From: Nitrospirota bacterium
Lineage (GTDB): Bacteria > Nitrospirota > Nitrospiria > Nitrospirales > Nitrospiraceae
Assembly (NCBI GenBank): GCA_040755395.1
Contig: JBFMAX010000005.1
Coordinates: forward strand, 62,001 to 126,000
DNA length: 64,000 bases
Direction of reading: 5' to 3'
Made by a program: the position numbers and the translations under genes. Numbering within the stretch: the stretch's first letter is position 1; every line of letters begins with the position of its first letter. A model generated the notes under the pieces. The model was not told the DNA's origin. It was given only the letters and a program-made list of their open reading frames with translations, and did not search any database. Shown here piece by piece: positions 36,630 through 44,935 of this stretch.

Positions 36630-36635
36630 CGTGGC

Positions 36636-38348
36636 TCACCGGGTCGTGAACGACGGATAGTTCGGGATTTCGCCGAGCAGATAGCGCCCGAACAGACGGG
36701 CCTGCACCTCCAGAATACGACGATAACTCACTTGATAGCCGAAGACCGGATGCGTAATCTCCTGGCTCATCCGCCGCTCGTAGGTCTCAATAAAACGCCG
36801 GCGGCCCTCTGTCGTCAGTGCGACGCTTCCCATGCGCCGAATGAAGTCCGTCGCTTGCACCTCGCCGTTGTTAATCGCCGTCAGTACCACGGAATCCGCG
36901 ATGAGCGGACGAAACTCTTCCATCAGATCCAATGCCAAGGCCGGACGCCCGTAGCGTGACTGATGATAGAACCCGAGAAAGGGGTCCAGCCCCACCGCGT
37001 GGAGGGTCACCGTCCACTCGCGAGTCAGCATCGCATAGGCCAGAGAGAGGAGCGCGTTCACGGGATCCTTCGGCGGTCGGCGGTTCCGCCCCTCGAAATC
37101 GAATTCCGGCGGCGCCCCATCGGCCTTGAGCATGCCCCTGAATTCGGCGAAGTACCGACGCCCGGCGGTTCCTTCAATGCCGAGCAGCTCCTCCAGCGAC
37201 TGCGCTTGGCCGGCATGCTGAAGATCGCGCTTCAGATCTTGCAACACCGTCGCCGGCGCCGCCATGTGATTGCGCCGTAAGATCGTTCGGCAGTTCGCAA
37301 TCTTCGCCTGCACCAACCGGGACGCGAGCCTGAGACAGAACCGCTGATCCATCGCGGCGGCGTACTGGCGTCGCCGCAACTCGACGTTCTTGTGCATCAG
37401 ACCGGTGGTGAGCCCGTAGAACCACCCGCCGCTGGACAGGTACGAAATGGGAATCTCTCGTTTACACAATTCCTGGACGGCTTGAGTGCTGACCTGAACG
37501 TAACCAAACAGCACCAGATGGGAGACTTCTACCAGCCTGGCTTCCGCCAGCACCTCGTCATGATCGACGACTTTCAAACACTCCCCATCCTTCTTCACGC
37601 GCGCGCCGGGCTGTTGCACATACAACGGCAGCGCATCGTCCCGCGCCGGAAGAAGACGCCGCAGCGTCGAGGCCGCCTGTGCGTCGTCCGCATGCTCCTG
37701 CCGCAACCAGCCGATCTCATCCGGCAAACAAATACGGACGAGAGAACAGCGTGGACACTTCGGACTGTCCACGAGCGGAGGCGGCACCGCGCCGCTTCGT
37801 GCCATCCCGCGCATGCCCGCGATCAATTCTAATGTGCGGTCGATCAGGGCCTGATCGAACGTGATCGCTACCCGCTCCCGGGACCCCACAAAGTACAGGA
37901 ATCCACCGTCGCACTCGTACCCGTTGTCGCGGAGGACCAGCCCTTGCGCGCACAACTGCACCTGTTCCGGCTCCCACGCACCCTTGCCCACATGCGGCCG
38001 CTTGCCCCGCTTGTAGTCCACCGGCGCGACGGTCGTCCCCACACCTTCCACCAGATCGATCTTTGCCGTCAGTCCCAGCCGCTCCGAGGACAGCCAGACC
38101 GAGCGCTGATGGATACCCGTCTCGGTATCCGCTGGTGCCTCATCCTCCAACGGCTGCCGTTTGGGGCTCTCATCCACCCGGCGATGGTGGAACCGCCCCT
38201 CCACCGTATCGACGCTGTCGGCAAACTCGCTCTGCACCCATTCCAGATAGGCCAGGCGTGGGCAGTACGCGAACTCGTTCAGCATCCGCACAGGGAGGAG
38301 CGGCTCCTCCGTCACCGAGAGAGGCGTGTCACCGGCTTCCTCGCTCAT
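36636..38348 (-). CDS. cas1: Cas4-Cas1 fusion protein
   Basis: 570 aa. Residues 15-215 are Cas4: RMLNEFAYCPRLAYLEW gives the first cluster Cys, APVDYKRGKRP the PD-(D/E)XK nuclease, CPRCSLVRICLP the other three cysteines. Residues 235-570 are Cas1: EGTAGRRYFAEF carries the metal Glu, DPFLGFYHQSRYGRPALALDLMEEFRPLIAD the metal His and acidic residue. Cas4 selects PAM-containing prespacers and trims them; Cas1 with Cas2 integrates them. A Cas4-Cas1 fusion is characteristic of type I-G (I-U). Confidence 0.96.
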   Translation of the reverse strand: MSEEAGDTPLSVTEEPLLPVRMLNEFAYCPRLAYLEWVQSEFADSVDTVEGRFHHRRVDESPKRQPLEDEAPADTETGIHQRSVWLSSERLGLTAKIDLVEGVGTTVAPVDYKRGKRPHVGKGAWEPEQVQLCAQGLVLRDNGYECDGGFLYFVGSRERVAITFDQALIDRTLELIAGMRGMARSGAVPPPLVDSPKCPRCSLVRICLPDEIGWLRQEHADDAQAASTLRRLLPARDDALPLYVQQPGARVKKDGECLKVVDHDEVLAEARLVEVSHLVLFGYVQVSTQAVQELCKREIPISYLSSGGWFYGLTTGLMHKNVELRRRQYAAAMDQRFCLRLASRLVQAKIANCRTILRRNHMAAPATVLQDLKRDLQHAGQAQSLEELLGIEGTAGRRYFAEFRGMLKADGAPPEFDFEGRNRRPPKDPVNALLSLAYAMLTREWTVTLHAVGLDPFLGFYHQSRYGRPALALDLMEEFRPLIADSVVLTAINNGEVQATDFIRRMGSVALTTEGRRRFIETYERRMSQEITHPVFGYQVSYRRILEVQARLFGRYLLGEIPNYPSFTTR

Positions 38349-38483
38349 ACAGACACTCCTTTCGCTATTCAGTTGTCAAAGAACGCGGCCGTATCGGTCA
38401 GTAGCCCATCAAATTTCGGTGTGTGTTTCTGACCCCACTGACACCGCTCACACCGCCACACCCAGCCCCAGGCCCAAGGGCAA

Positions 38484-38705
38484 TCATTCCTCAAACTCAC
38501 CGCGCGACACACCACTCTGCCGGATAATCGAGAGTAAGGTCCCGATTCTCAGCTCGGCATAATCGGAGACAGGAACCGTGACCGTCCCGGAGACATCACG
38601 ACGTTGCATGACCACCTGACTGCCCCGCCGACGGACTTCGGTGAAGCCGTGGCGCTCCAGAATGCGACAGACTTCTCTTCCAGAAAGAACACGGAGTTTA
38701 CCCAC
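38484..38705 (-). CDS. hicA: HicA-like toxin, catalytic His replaced
   Basis: About 73 aa from GTG 38703-38705, chosen because it overlaps the hicB stop (GTGGGTAA); an in-frame ATG at 38729 is also possible. The HicA fold is clear (VLSGREVCRILERHGFTEVRRRGSQVVM ... TVPVSDYAELRIGTLLSIIRQSGVSR). HicA toxins use the His of G-S-H to cut mRNA; here the position is Gln (GSQ), so the toxin may be inactive or altered. It sits inside the CRISPR-cas locus. Confidence 0.82.
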   Translation of the reverse strand: MGKLRVLSGREVCRILERHGFTEVRRRGSQVVMQRRDVSGTVTVPVSDYAELRIGTLLSIIRQSGVSRGEFEE

Positions 38706-38922
38706 GCGCTGCCTCGAAGCGCGTGACAAAAATCTCCGTGTGCATGCGCCGCCGAATCTCAGCAGGATCGGCGCACTCTAAGAACAGTTCCACCGCTTCT
38801 TTCAGGTTGGCAGCAGCCTCTTCTACCGTCGTGCCCTGACTGGCAACGTCCAACTCCGGGCAAAGGGCCACATACTCCTGCCCCTCCTTCTCGATGATTG
38901 CGGTGTAACTCCCTCTAGTCAT
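38698..38922 (-). CDS. hicB: HicB-like antitoxin
   Basis: 74 aa with the HicB core: YTAIIEKEGQEYVALCPELDVASQGTTVEEAAANLKEAVELFLE. The RNase-H-like partial fold binds HicA. No C-terminal DNA-binding domain is visible, so autoregulation would differ from long HicB forms. A strong GGAGGAGG precedes the ATG. hicB comes before hicA in this orientation. Confidence 0.88.
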   Translation of the reverse strand: MTRGSYTAIIEKEGQEYVALCPELDVASQGTTVEEAAANLKEAVELFLECADPAEIRRRMHTEIFVTRFEAARG

Positions 38923-39242
38923 GTCAGTTCCTCCTCCTTGCAGAGCCTACCCCCTCTGCCTCGCTTTCCACGACCATCGCCCATCTCGCCTCACACCTCA
39001 CTCCTTATCACCCACCACCCTGCCTGTGCTCCGCACGCAGTCAGGCCCAACCCGCACCACGCCGAAGTGGCGGACACGCGCATTCCGCGCGCGCATCCGG
39101 AAAGAACTTGGCGTTCGGCACCCGAGCTTCGGGTCATTCTCAACGATAGAATTCTTCATTCGGGAGAACGGCGCATTGTGATTTTGCGATCCTTCATCAG
39201 GACTTCCCGATGTCGGATCAACACCCGTTCCTGCCTTACCCT

Positions 39243-39482
39243 TCAACGATAGGCTTTACCCCGAGGCAGTACACGGTAGACTCTCAGCTTGCTGTCTTCG
39301 ACTTCAAACCCTTCAACGAGCACCCGAGAATCGCCCACACGCGATCGGGATTCCGGTGTGCGAGCGGTCAGACCTTTGACATCACCAGCAAGATCGGTCC
39401 GCAAAGCCTCGATCGTTGATACAACCCTGGCAGGCTCCCGCTTGGGCCAGGCCTGGAGTTCTTGGCTCGCCCTCGGTTTGAC
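39243..39482 (-). pseudogene. RelE/ParE-type toxin remnant
   Basis: The minus-strand frame reads ARVVSTIEALRTDLAGDVKG, LTARTPESRSRVGDSRVLVE and DSKLRVYRVLPRGKAYR, the typical RelE/ParE pattern (xLxGxxxxYRxRVGDYRVLxE ... VxRVxxRxxAY). There is no start codon or ribosome site, the N-terminal helices are missing, and the YR of the core is replaced. No antitoxin partner remains. It lies between csb3 and hicBA. Confidence 0.5.
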
Positions 39483-39502
39483 TCAACGTCGTAAAATATT
39501 CA

Positions 39503-39580
39503 CCCCCATCGCCGTTTCCTCCCCCGCCGCCACAAACTGCCCCAGGCCGAAGTGGCAGGCATGGCCGAGGGCAAACCTTT
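39503..39580 (-). pseudogene. Possible C-terminal scrap of a Cas6-type RAMP protein
   Basis: Right after the csb3 stop a short frame reads FALGHACHFGLGQFVAAGEE followed by TAMGVNILRR and a stop. The G-rich loop and T-A-M-G ending resemble Cas6 C termini (x-GxGxxTTMGxG). Only about 28 codons remain, so this is tentative. Confidence 0.3.
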
Positions 39581-39584
39581 ATAG

Positions 39585-40514
39585 TTACCCGGCACTCCAC
39601 ACCAAGGCAGACGGCCGCAGGATCGCGTAACCCTGGCCAAATTCCGAGCGGACCGATTCATAGATTGCAGCCACTCCCCGCCTTTCGAGCGACTCCCATT
39701 GATCCAGCCTTCCAAAAAGTTCCGATGTCAGAAGTAATGTTCTAAGCGTGTCGAGGCCAATGGGTTTGCTCCAGATCGGCCATACAAATCGAGCAACACC
39801 GTCCTGCTTGGCGAACGCTGCCGTGTCAAGTCTTCCGCGTGCAACCACTGTCGGGAACAACGGCAAAGCCTCAACCGCGAACCACACGGCAGCTCGAACA
39901 CATACGGGCTGCTCACTTGTTGGGGCTCGGTAGCGCAGTGCATACATACGCTCGGTAATAGGATCCCAACCGAGAGAATGATATTGATCTTGGTAGTGCC
40001 AGGGGCCGAATAAGGCTTCGCGGATCGCATCTTCACTGCCGTTTCGTAACGACTCTGCCACCTCGCGAACGCTTTTAAGAAATTTCTGTTGACCCGAAGT
40101 CATATGAAACGCTGTGGGCTTTACAAGGCCTTTGGACCCGTCGGCCTTCATTTCCGAGCCATAAGCAGCATAGTAATCTGCTTCCAGACGCTCACAGTAG
40201 CGCGCTTTCTGAGCCTGCTCTCGCAGTCGCCGTTTATAAGATTCAGGCCGCTCCCTGATGTCGTCGCTCCAGGTGAAGACTTCCAACCTTCTCGCTCGCA
40301 AATACTCGGCTAACTGTGACACCAGCGATGTCTCGCCTTGACCAGTGGGCAGTGTCAAAACCGCCACCCAGTCATCTTCCAACTGCCAGGACAAGCTAGC
40401 AAAGGCCAAGGCTGAAATCTCGTGACATACGCGTAGTAGACCGAATGCTGCCAGCGCACCCAGAGGATTGCTCCCAATAAGACCAGTTAATTTGATGTCA
40501 GCTTGCCCAATCAT
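39585..40514 (-). CDS. csb3: Csb3-type (Cas8-like) type I-G effector subunit
   Basis: 309 aa. The opening ADIKLTGLIGSNPLGALAAFGLLRVCHEI resembles the xLxGxxxxPLxxLAAxGLLR start common to Csb3/Csx17 and other Cas8-like proteins. The body is helical and basic. Its ATG follows the cas3 stop directly (TGAATG), so it is in the effector operon csb1-csb2-cas3-csb3. It would be the large-subunit equivalent that recognises the PAM and recruits Cas3. Assignment rests on the start motif and context. Confidence 0.65.
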   Translation of the reverse strand: MIGQADIKLTGLIGSNPLGALAAFGLLRVCHEISALAFASLSWQLEDDWVAVLTLPTGQGETSLVSQLAEYLRARRLEVFTWSDDIRERPESYKRRLREQAQKARYCERLEADYYAAYGSEMKADGSKGLVKPTAFHMTSGQQKFLKSVREVAESLRNGSEDAIREALFGPWHYQDQYHSLGWDPITERMYALRYRAPTSEQPVCVRAAVWFAVEALPLFPTVVARGRLDTAAFAKQDGVARFVWPIWSKPIGLDTLRTLLLTSELFGRLDQWESLERRGVAAIYESVRSEFGQGYAILRPSALVWSAG

Positions 40515-43466
40515 TCATTGTCCAAGCTCAGACCGGCGATGGTCTGCCAAACGGACGATGGTCTCAAGGTAGGCGAGCCCCCAATACCCATACCGACGGA
40601 TCAGTCGCCAGAATCGCTCCGACCACCCGCTGTCCAGCCGCTCAAGCTGATGCGTCCCATTAAATTCCAGGTGCAGGCCATCGAATTCGAATTTCAGGCT
40701 TTCGATCCCGTCATCCTCTATAGCTGGCATCAACGGCCGGCCACGTCCGTGATGCGTGCCGATCAAATACAAAACCAGATCCCGATCATGAGACTTGTCG
40801 AGAAGGTGATTGTGGCTACTGACGATCGAAACAGAATAACACTCATGTCGGGCTCCAGCCGGAAACCCAGCTCGCTCCCGGGCGACGCGACGAGCAACAT
40901 GGTCGTTCGGGTCCATAACCCCAGACTTCGCCAAAAGTGTGCCAGACCTTTTTGCGGCCATGCGGTCGCCGCCCCACAGCCAGGCTTGGAACCTGGGATC
41001 GGCCTTGCCGAGGTCATGCAACTTACCGGCTAGAAATACGTCTTCCGCCAGTCCATCAGGAAGTCCTATGTGGGTGGCGAATGTCCGCGCGAGTTCGCCC
41101 ACGCCCTTGCAATGGCTGTCGAGGCCTACCTCGCGCGTCAACGACGCGGCGTCGTCTTCGTCGGTAAATTCCTTTTCGATGAATTGTCGCGATCGCAAGA
41201 GGATCCCTTGGGGATTCTCGGCAGTTGGGTAGACGATCTCTCGGCGACTCTCCTGCAAGGTAAACAGCACATCGCGGATATTCGCTTTGAGGCCTGGCAG
41301 TCGCAAAAGCTGCCCAATCAGTTCATCGCAGAGGGCAGATAAATCCTCGCCGTCTGTATAACGTGCCAACAGATCGTCCACCATGGTCACAACTGTTGAG
41401 ACATCATCAGATGTACTCTCGCTCTCGAACCATTGGGGAATAAGGTTGCGGTGGATTCTCAGGGCATGCTTGCCTCGTCGGAGCCAATTGGCATGGTCTG
41501 CAACGTCCTTCACAGGCGATTGACTTGACGGGCACCACCCAAATCTGTCGTGTCCACCATAGGAAGCCGGGACTACGAGTGTGTCTCCGGATTGAACCTC
41601 GTCGGGACTGACCAGCCGACTATGTTCAGGCCCTCGCCAGCACAAAGCATACCGAGGCTGCTGTCCCTTCCGCGCAGGTTCTTCCTGTTCTGATCGACCC
41701 TCGACATCGGCAATCTCTTCAGGCCAGTTACCTCGAAGCCATGCACGCACACTCCAGACAGGGATGGAAAGAGCCTCAAGGGAATCAGGTGGCAATGCAG
41801 CAACCGTGGCCACCACGTCTTCTTCATCATCAGGCCCCAATGGTTCTTGCAGATCCGCGCGCCAGATGACTTGCACGTCTTCGGGCTGTGTTTCCTTACC
41901 GTGCAGATAAAGCGCGATCTCTGGCTCGACCATTGGAGGTGGGCTAGTCTGCGCTAACAGGTCAACGTGCGCCGGCATCAGCACCGGGGCTGGCGCTGAG
42001 GGCGTGAGCAGCTTGACTAGATCTTCCCCTGCTGGCAGCACCGCCCGCATTCTCTCAATGCCGAAGTCCATAACGTTCATGTACTCTTTGGGCTTCTTTC
42101 CCTTCGACTTAACGGCTACCTTCTCCATCCATTTCCATGTCTCGGTTAAAGCATCCCCATACACTGGATCAGGTTCACCGGCTTTACCGAGGTCCATGTA
42201 AACAATGACGGACGGGCTTTGTTCCCTCAGACCAAGACGATTAAGCCGACCAAAGCGCTGGCGCAGCGCATCCAGGGCCGCGGCTTCCGTGAGCAGTGCA
42301 TCAAAGTCAAGATCGGCTCCTACTTCCACGGTTTGGGTAGCGACGACATAAAGCGGTTTCGGATTTGCGCCGGCAGTCCGACCGGCTTTCATTCGTGGGA
42401 AGTATTCCTTTAGCAGCTCATCGCGCTCGAACGGTCGGATACGGCCAGTGAGCAGGAGTGCGTCACTTCCATCTTCATTGCGAAGCCGTTCAAATACCTC
42501 CCTGGCCGTTGACACACGATTGACGACGACGCCGACCACAGGTGCTGTGCTGGTTTCCAATGTCGTGGTCATCAACGAGCGCGCTTTACCGACGAGGCTC
42601 TCGAGCAGGAGTCTGCGTGTCACCTCCGGGCTGTCCTTGTCACCCGTTAGCTTCAGCAGTTCAGCCTGCTTGGTTCGAGTCAGCCGAGGTCCCAGGATCG
42701 GGTGCCCCCAATCGGCATTGCTGAGCGAGAACACCTCTGCTTCCCCAGGAGGCGGGGTCGCCGTCATTTGCACAACCGTGGACGGTTTGCCGACCACATG
42801 CTCAGCCCAAGCCTCACTTTGGTACCGACGCACCCACTGCAAGGTCTCGACGAAGGGGCGTGACAGATGAGCCTCGTCCAGTATTAAGAGGCTATCAATG
42901 CCGACCAATCCCGCATGAATTGGGCGCATGAATTCTCTGACGCCATATCCCCGAAACAGGAGGCGCGACCCGACTTGATCCACGGTTGTCACGATGATGG
43001 CCGGTTGTAACGGATTGCGAATGAACGCGCGTTCCCGTGGCAACCCTCCGCGCAATCGGATTACCTCAAGAGGCTCGGCTCCGTCTTCCGCTGAGAGTGT
43101 GACAAGCCGCCGCGCGACTTCGGCCAAAATGCCGTGCCCAACGGTAAGCGCAGAACTTAACCGATCTCGAATCCGACAAGCCCGCTCATAGGCTTCGTCC
43201 ACCACCAGCCGACGGTCAACGATAAAAAAGATTCGCCGCGGAGCCTGCCGCTTTGAAGGCGGCTTGTCCACCTCAAGTGCCAGATGAAACAAGGCAATAT
43301 CCATGGCCGCAGTCTTGCCCGCGGATGTCGGTAGATCGAGCACAGCCGTCCAGCCTTGCTCCGCCACACGCTTGGCAAGCCGCTCTTGCCAAGGGAAAGG
43401 CCAAACCTTTTCCTCGTGTGGGGAATGGAGCTCGGAAAAGAAAGCTTTGAAGTCGGCTGCCTTCAT
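40515..43466 (-). CDS. cas3: Cas3 helicase-nuclease, type I-G (HD domain at C terminus)
   Basis: 983 aa from ATG 43464-43466, overlapping the csb2 stop (ATGA). Helicase first: WPFPWQERLAKRVAEQGWTAVLDLPTSAGKTAAMDIA (Q motif and Walker A), LILDEAHLS, MTATPPP, QRFGRLNRLG. The HD nuclease is at the C terminus (LAGKLHDLGKADPRFQAWLWGG, YLIGTHHGRGRP), the order typical of type I-G and opposite to most Cas3. It unwinds and degrades target DNA after Cascade binding. A different Cas3 is represented by fragments at 46-50 kb. Confidence 0.95.
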   Translation of the reverse strand: MKAADFKAFFSELHSPHEEKVWPFPWQERLAKRVAEQGWTAVLDLPTSAGKTAAMDIALFHLALEVDKPPSKRQAPRRIFFIVDRRLVVDEAYERACRIRDRLSSALTVGHGILAEVARRLVTLSAEDGAEPLEVIRLRGGLPRERAFIRNPLQPAIIVTTVDQVGSRLLFRGYGVREFMRPIHAGLVGIDSLLILDEAHLSRPFVETLQWVRRYQSEAWAEHVVGKPSTVVQMTATPPPGEAEVFSLSNADWGHPILGPRLTRTKQAELLKLTGDKDSPEVTRRLLLESLVGKARSLMTTTLETSTAPVVGVVVNRVSTAREVFERLRNEDGSDALLLTGRIRPFERDELLKEYFPRMKAGRTAGANPKPLYVVATQTVEVGADLDFDALLTEAAALDALRQRFGRLNRLGLREQSPSVIVYMDLGKAGEPDPVYGDALTETWKWMEKVAVKSKGKKPKEYMNVMDFGIERMRAVLPAGEDLVKLLTPSAPAPVLMPAHVDLLAQTSPPPMVEPEIALYLHGKETQPEDVQVIWRADLQEPLGPDDEEDVVATVAALPPDSLEALSIPVWSVRAWLRGNWPEEIADVEGRSEQEEPARKGQQPRYALCWRGPEHSRLVSPDEVQSGDTLVVPASYGGHDRFGWCPSSQSPVKDVADHANWLRRGKHALRIHRNLIPQWFESESTSDDVSTVVTMVDDLLARYTDGEDLSALCDELIGQLLRLPGLKANIRDVLFTLQESRREIVYPTAENPQGILLRSRQFIEKEFTDEDDAASLTREVGLDSHCKGVGELARTFATHIGLPDGLAEDVFLAGKLHDLGKADPRFQAWLWGGDRMAAKRSGTLLAKSGVMDPNDHVARRVARERAGFPAGARHECYSVSIVSSHNHLLDKSHDRDLVLYLIGTHHGRGRPLMPAIEDDGIESLKFEFDGLHLEFNGTHQLERLDSGWSERFWRLIRRYGYWGLAYLETIVRLADHRRSELGQ

Positions 43467-44926
43467 GGGTGTTCCCCACAAAACCAAGGACGACAAAGCC
43501 CAAATCCCAAATAGCGCCCCGCTCCAAGAATCACCGGGCCTTGGACAGGTTGGGCAAACCGAACCCAGACGTGTGCTCTAAAACGATCCGAGAGTTTGCT
43601 TGGAGGTACAAAATCCGATGCCTTCGGGACACCGCGAAAGGCACTGACCGGGCCTAACCGGACCTCAGCCGGCCTAGGAAGACCGATCATTTCACAAAGT
43701 TCGGCAAAGACCTTTCCGCCGTCTTTCCCTGGTCCAACGTGGTACCGTTTAGGAAACCTACCAAACACAACCGGCGTAACGCTTGCCCAAGTATCGGCGG
43801 GCTTGGTATAGGTCACTAACCTCAAACCTGCCGGCGTTCGTGTTTCAATGTCAGCATTGACGAGCTTCACCAGCCATACCCCGTGCCGGCCAAGCATCAC
43901 CGACTGGAATTCCTCAAGCCTGTCCTCAAGTACTTCATAAACGTTTTGAGGCGCGCTTGCCGGAAGCCATAGCGCAAAGCCCATGAGATGGCCGTCCGCG
44001 TATCGATGCCCTACGTCCGCCAGCGGAACAATAGCCAGATGCGGCTGTTGCAATCGTGCACCATCTGGCATGTGACCGGAGATTACCTCCGGCACGGGAT
44101 CAGGAAAGAGGGCCATAACGGCCTTGCGGACGGTCGTTGTCAGCTTCGCAATGGATTCCAAGGGCGGGCATGGTCCCCCAACATGTCTAAAGGCTATGGC
44201 CCGTCGAAATACGCTCGCCGGGAATGAAGCTCGCGCTTCTCGCACTACCCGATACCGTGTCACGCGGCCAAGCCGAGGCTGGATCGTCGCGTTCACTTTG
44301 CGCAACTCATAGACTTGTTCCAGATGCCGCAAGCGACCCGGGCTGGTCGTCCGCAGCATGACCGTGCCCTTGGGGTCGGGAATCAAAGTCGGAGCGGGTG
44401 ATGAGTCGTCCACTCGAACTCGAACCCGAACCGGTGACATAGAATGGCCTAGGTAGGTTACGCTTTCCGCGATTCGTTGTAAGGCCGGCCCATGCTGTTT
44501 CACGCCGGATGCTCCCTGCCATATGAACCACACACGCGGGTTTTGAGGAGTGAAAGCTGGAAACCATCGTTCACCTCGATTACGTCGAATGGCAATACCA
44601 TCTGAAACGAGGGGATAAAGGGAGATCTTCCCACCTTTGCCCTTTTTTAACTGGTCATTGCTGTCATTCGCTGGGACAAAGACCTCATGGATATCGCGAA
44701 CGTGGCCATTGTGCAGCGGTGGAAAGGCAGCAATATGCGGCACTGGTAACGCTTCCAGCCATTCTAATGCCGCACGATCATCGGTCCCCAGCTCACACTC
44801 CTTGTACGCAGCGACGAGCGCGGAAAAGAGACGAGATGGGTGCGGTGGCCATTCGACGGTGCGCCGGTCATAGTGTGCGGCAGCGAGCACCCGGCCCATC
44901 AAGTATTCAACTTCCAGCGCAAACAT
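43463..44926 (-). CDS. csb2: Csb2 (GSU0054 family, Cas5-Cas6 type)
   Basis: 487 aa. The start MFALEVEYLMGRVLAAAHYDRRTVEWPPHPSRLFSALVAA is characteristic of Csb2, a Cas5-like domain. The C-terminal part ends HVWVRFAQPVQGPVILGAGRYLGFGLCRPW, a glycine-rich RAMP loop as in Cas6. Csb2 is regarded as a Cas5-Cas6 fusion that processes crRNA and stays on its handle. No separate cas6 is present, in agreement. It overlaps cas3 by 4 nt and follows csb1 by 9 bp. Confidence 0.92.
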   Translation of the reverse strand: MFALEVEYLMGRVLAAAHYDRRTVEWPPHPSRLFSALVAAYKECELGTDDRAALEWLEALPVPHIAAFPPLHNGHVRDIHEVFVPANDSNDQLKKGKGGKISLYPLVSDGIAIRRNRGERWFPAFTPQNPRVWFIWQGASGVKQHGPALQRIAESVTYLGHSMSPVRVRVRVDDSSPAPTLIPDPKGTVMLRTTSPGRLRHLEQVYELRKVNATIQPRLGRVTRYRVVREARASFPASVFRRAIAFRHVGGPCPPLESIAKLTTTVRKAVMALFPDPVPEVISGHMPDGARLQQPHLAIVPLADVGHRYADGHLMGFALWLPASAPQNVYEVLEDRLEEFQSVMLGRHGVWLVKLVNADIETRTPAGLRLVTYTKPADTWASVTPVVFGRFPKRYHVGPGKDGGKVFAELCEMIGLPRPAEVRLGPVSAFRGVPKASDFVPPSKLSDRFRAHVWVRFAQPVQGPVILGAGRYLGFGLCRPWFCGEHP

Positions 44927-44935
44927 GCATCACTC

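Noticed and set aside
38998-39246. 82-codon frame between hicBA and the RelE remnant, with a CACTTCGGC word like that of the Cas6-like scrap
   Set aside because: The match is only a few codons (xxHFG) and no wider alignment could be made by eye; not enough to claim a second copy.
40515-43466. Possibility that the five helicase fragments derive from the intact cas3 in this locus
   Set aside because: The corresponding segment of the intact cas3 (WPFPWQERLAK ... DLPTSAGKTAAMDIALFHLA) differs throughout from the fragments (PYPFQIRFAC ... DVPTGLGKTAMAVLGWLWRR), so a different Cas3-like gene is the source.
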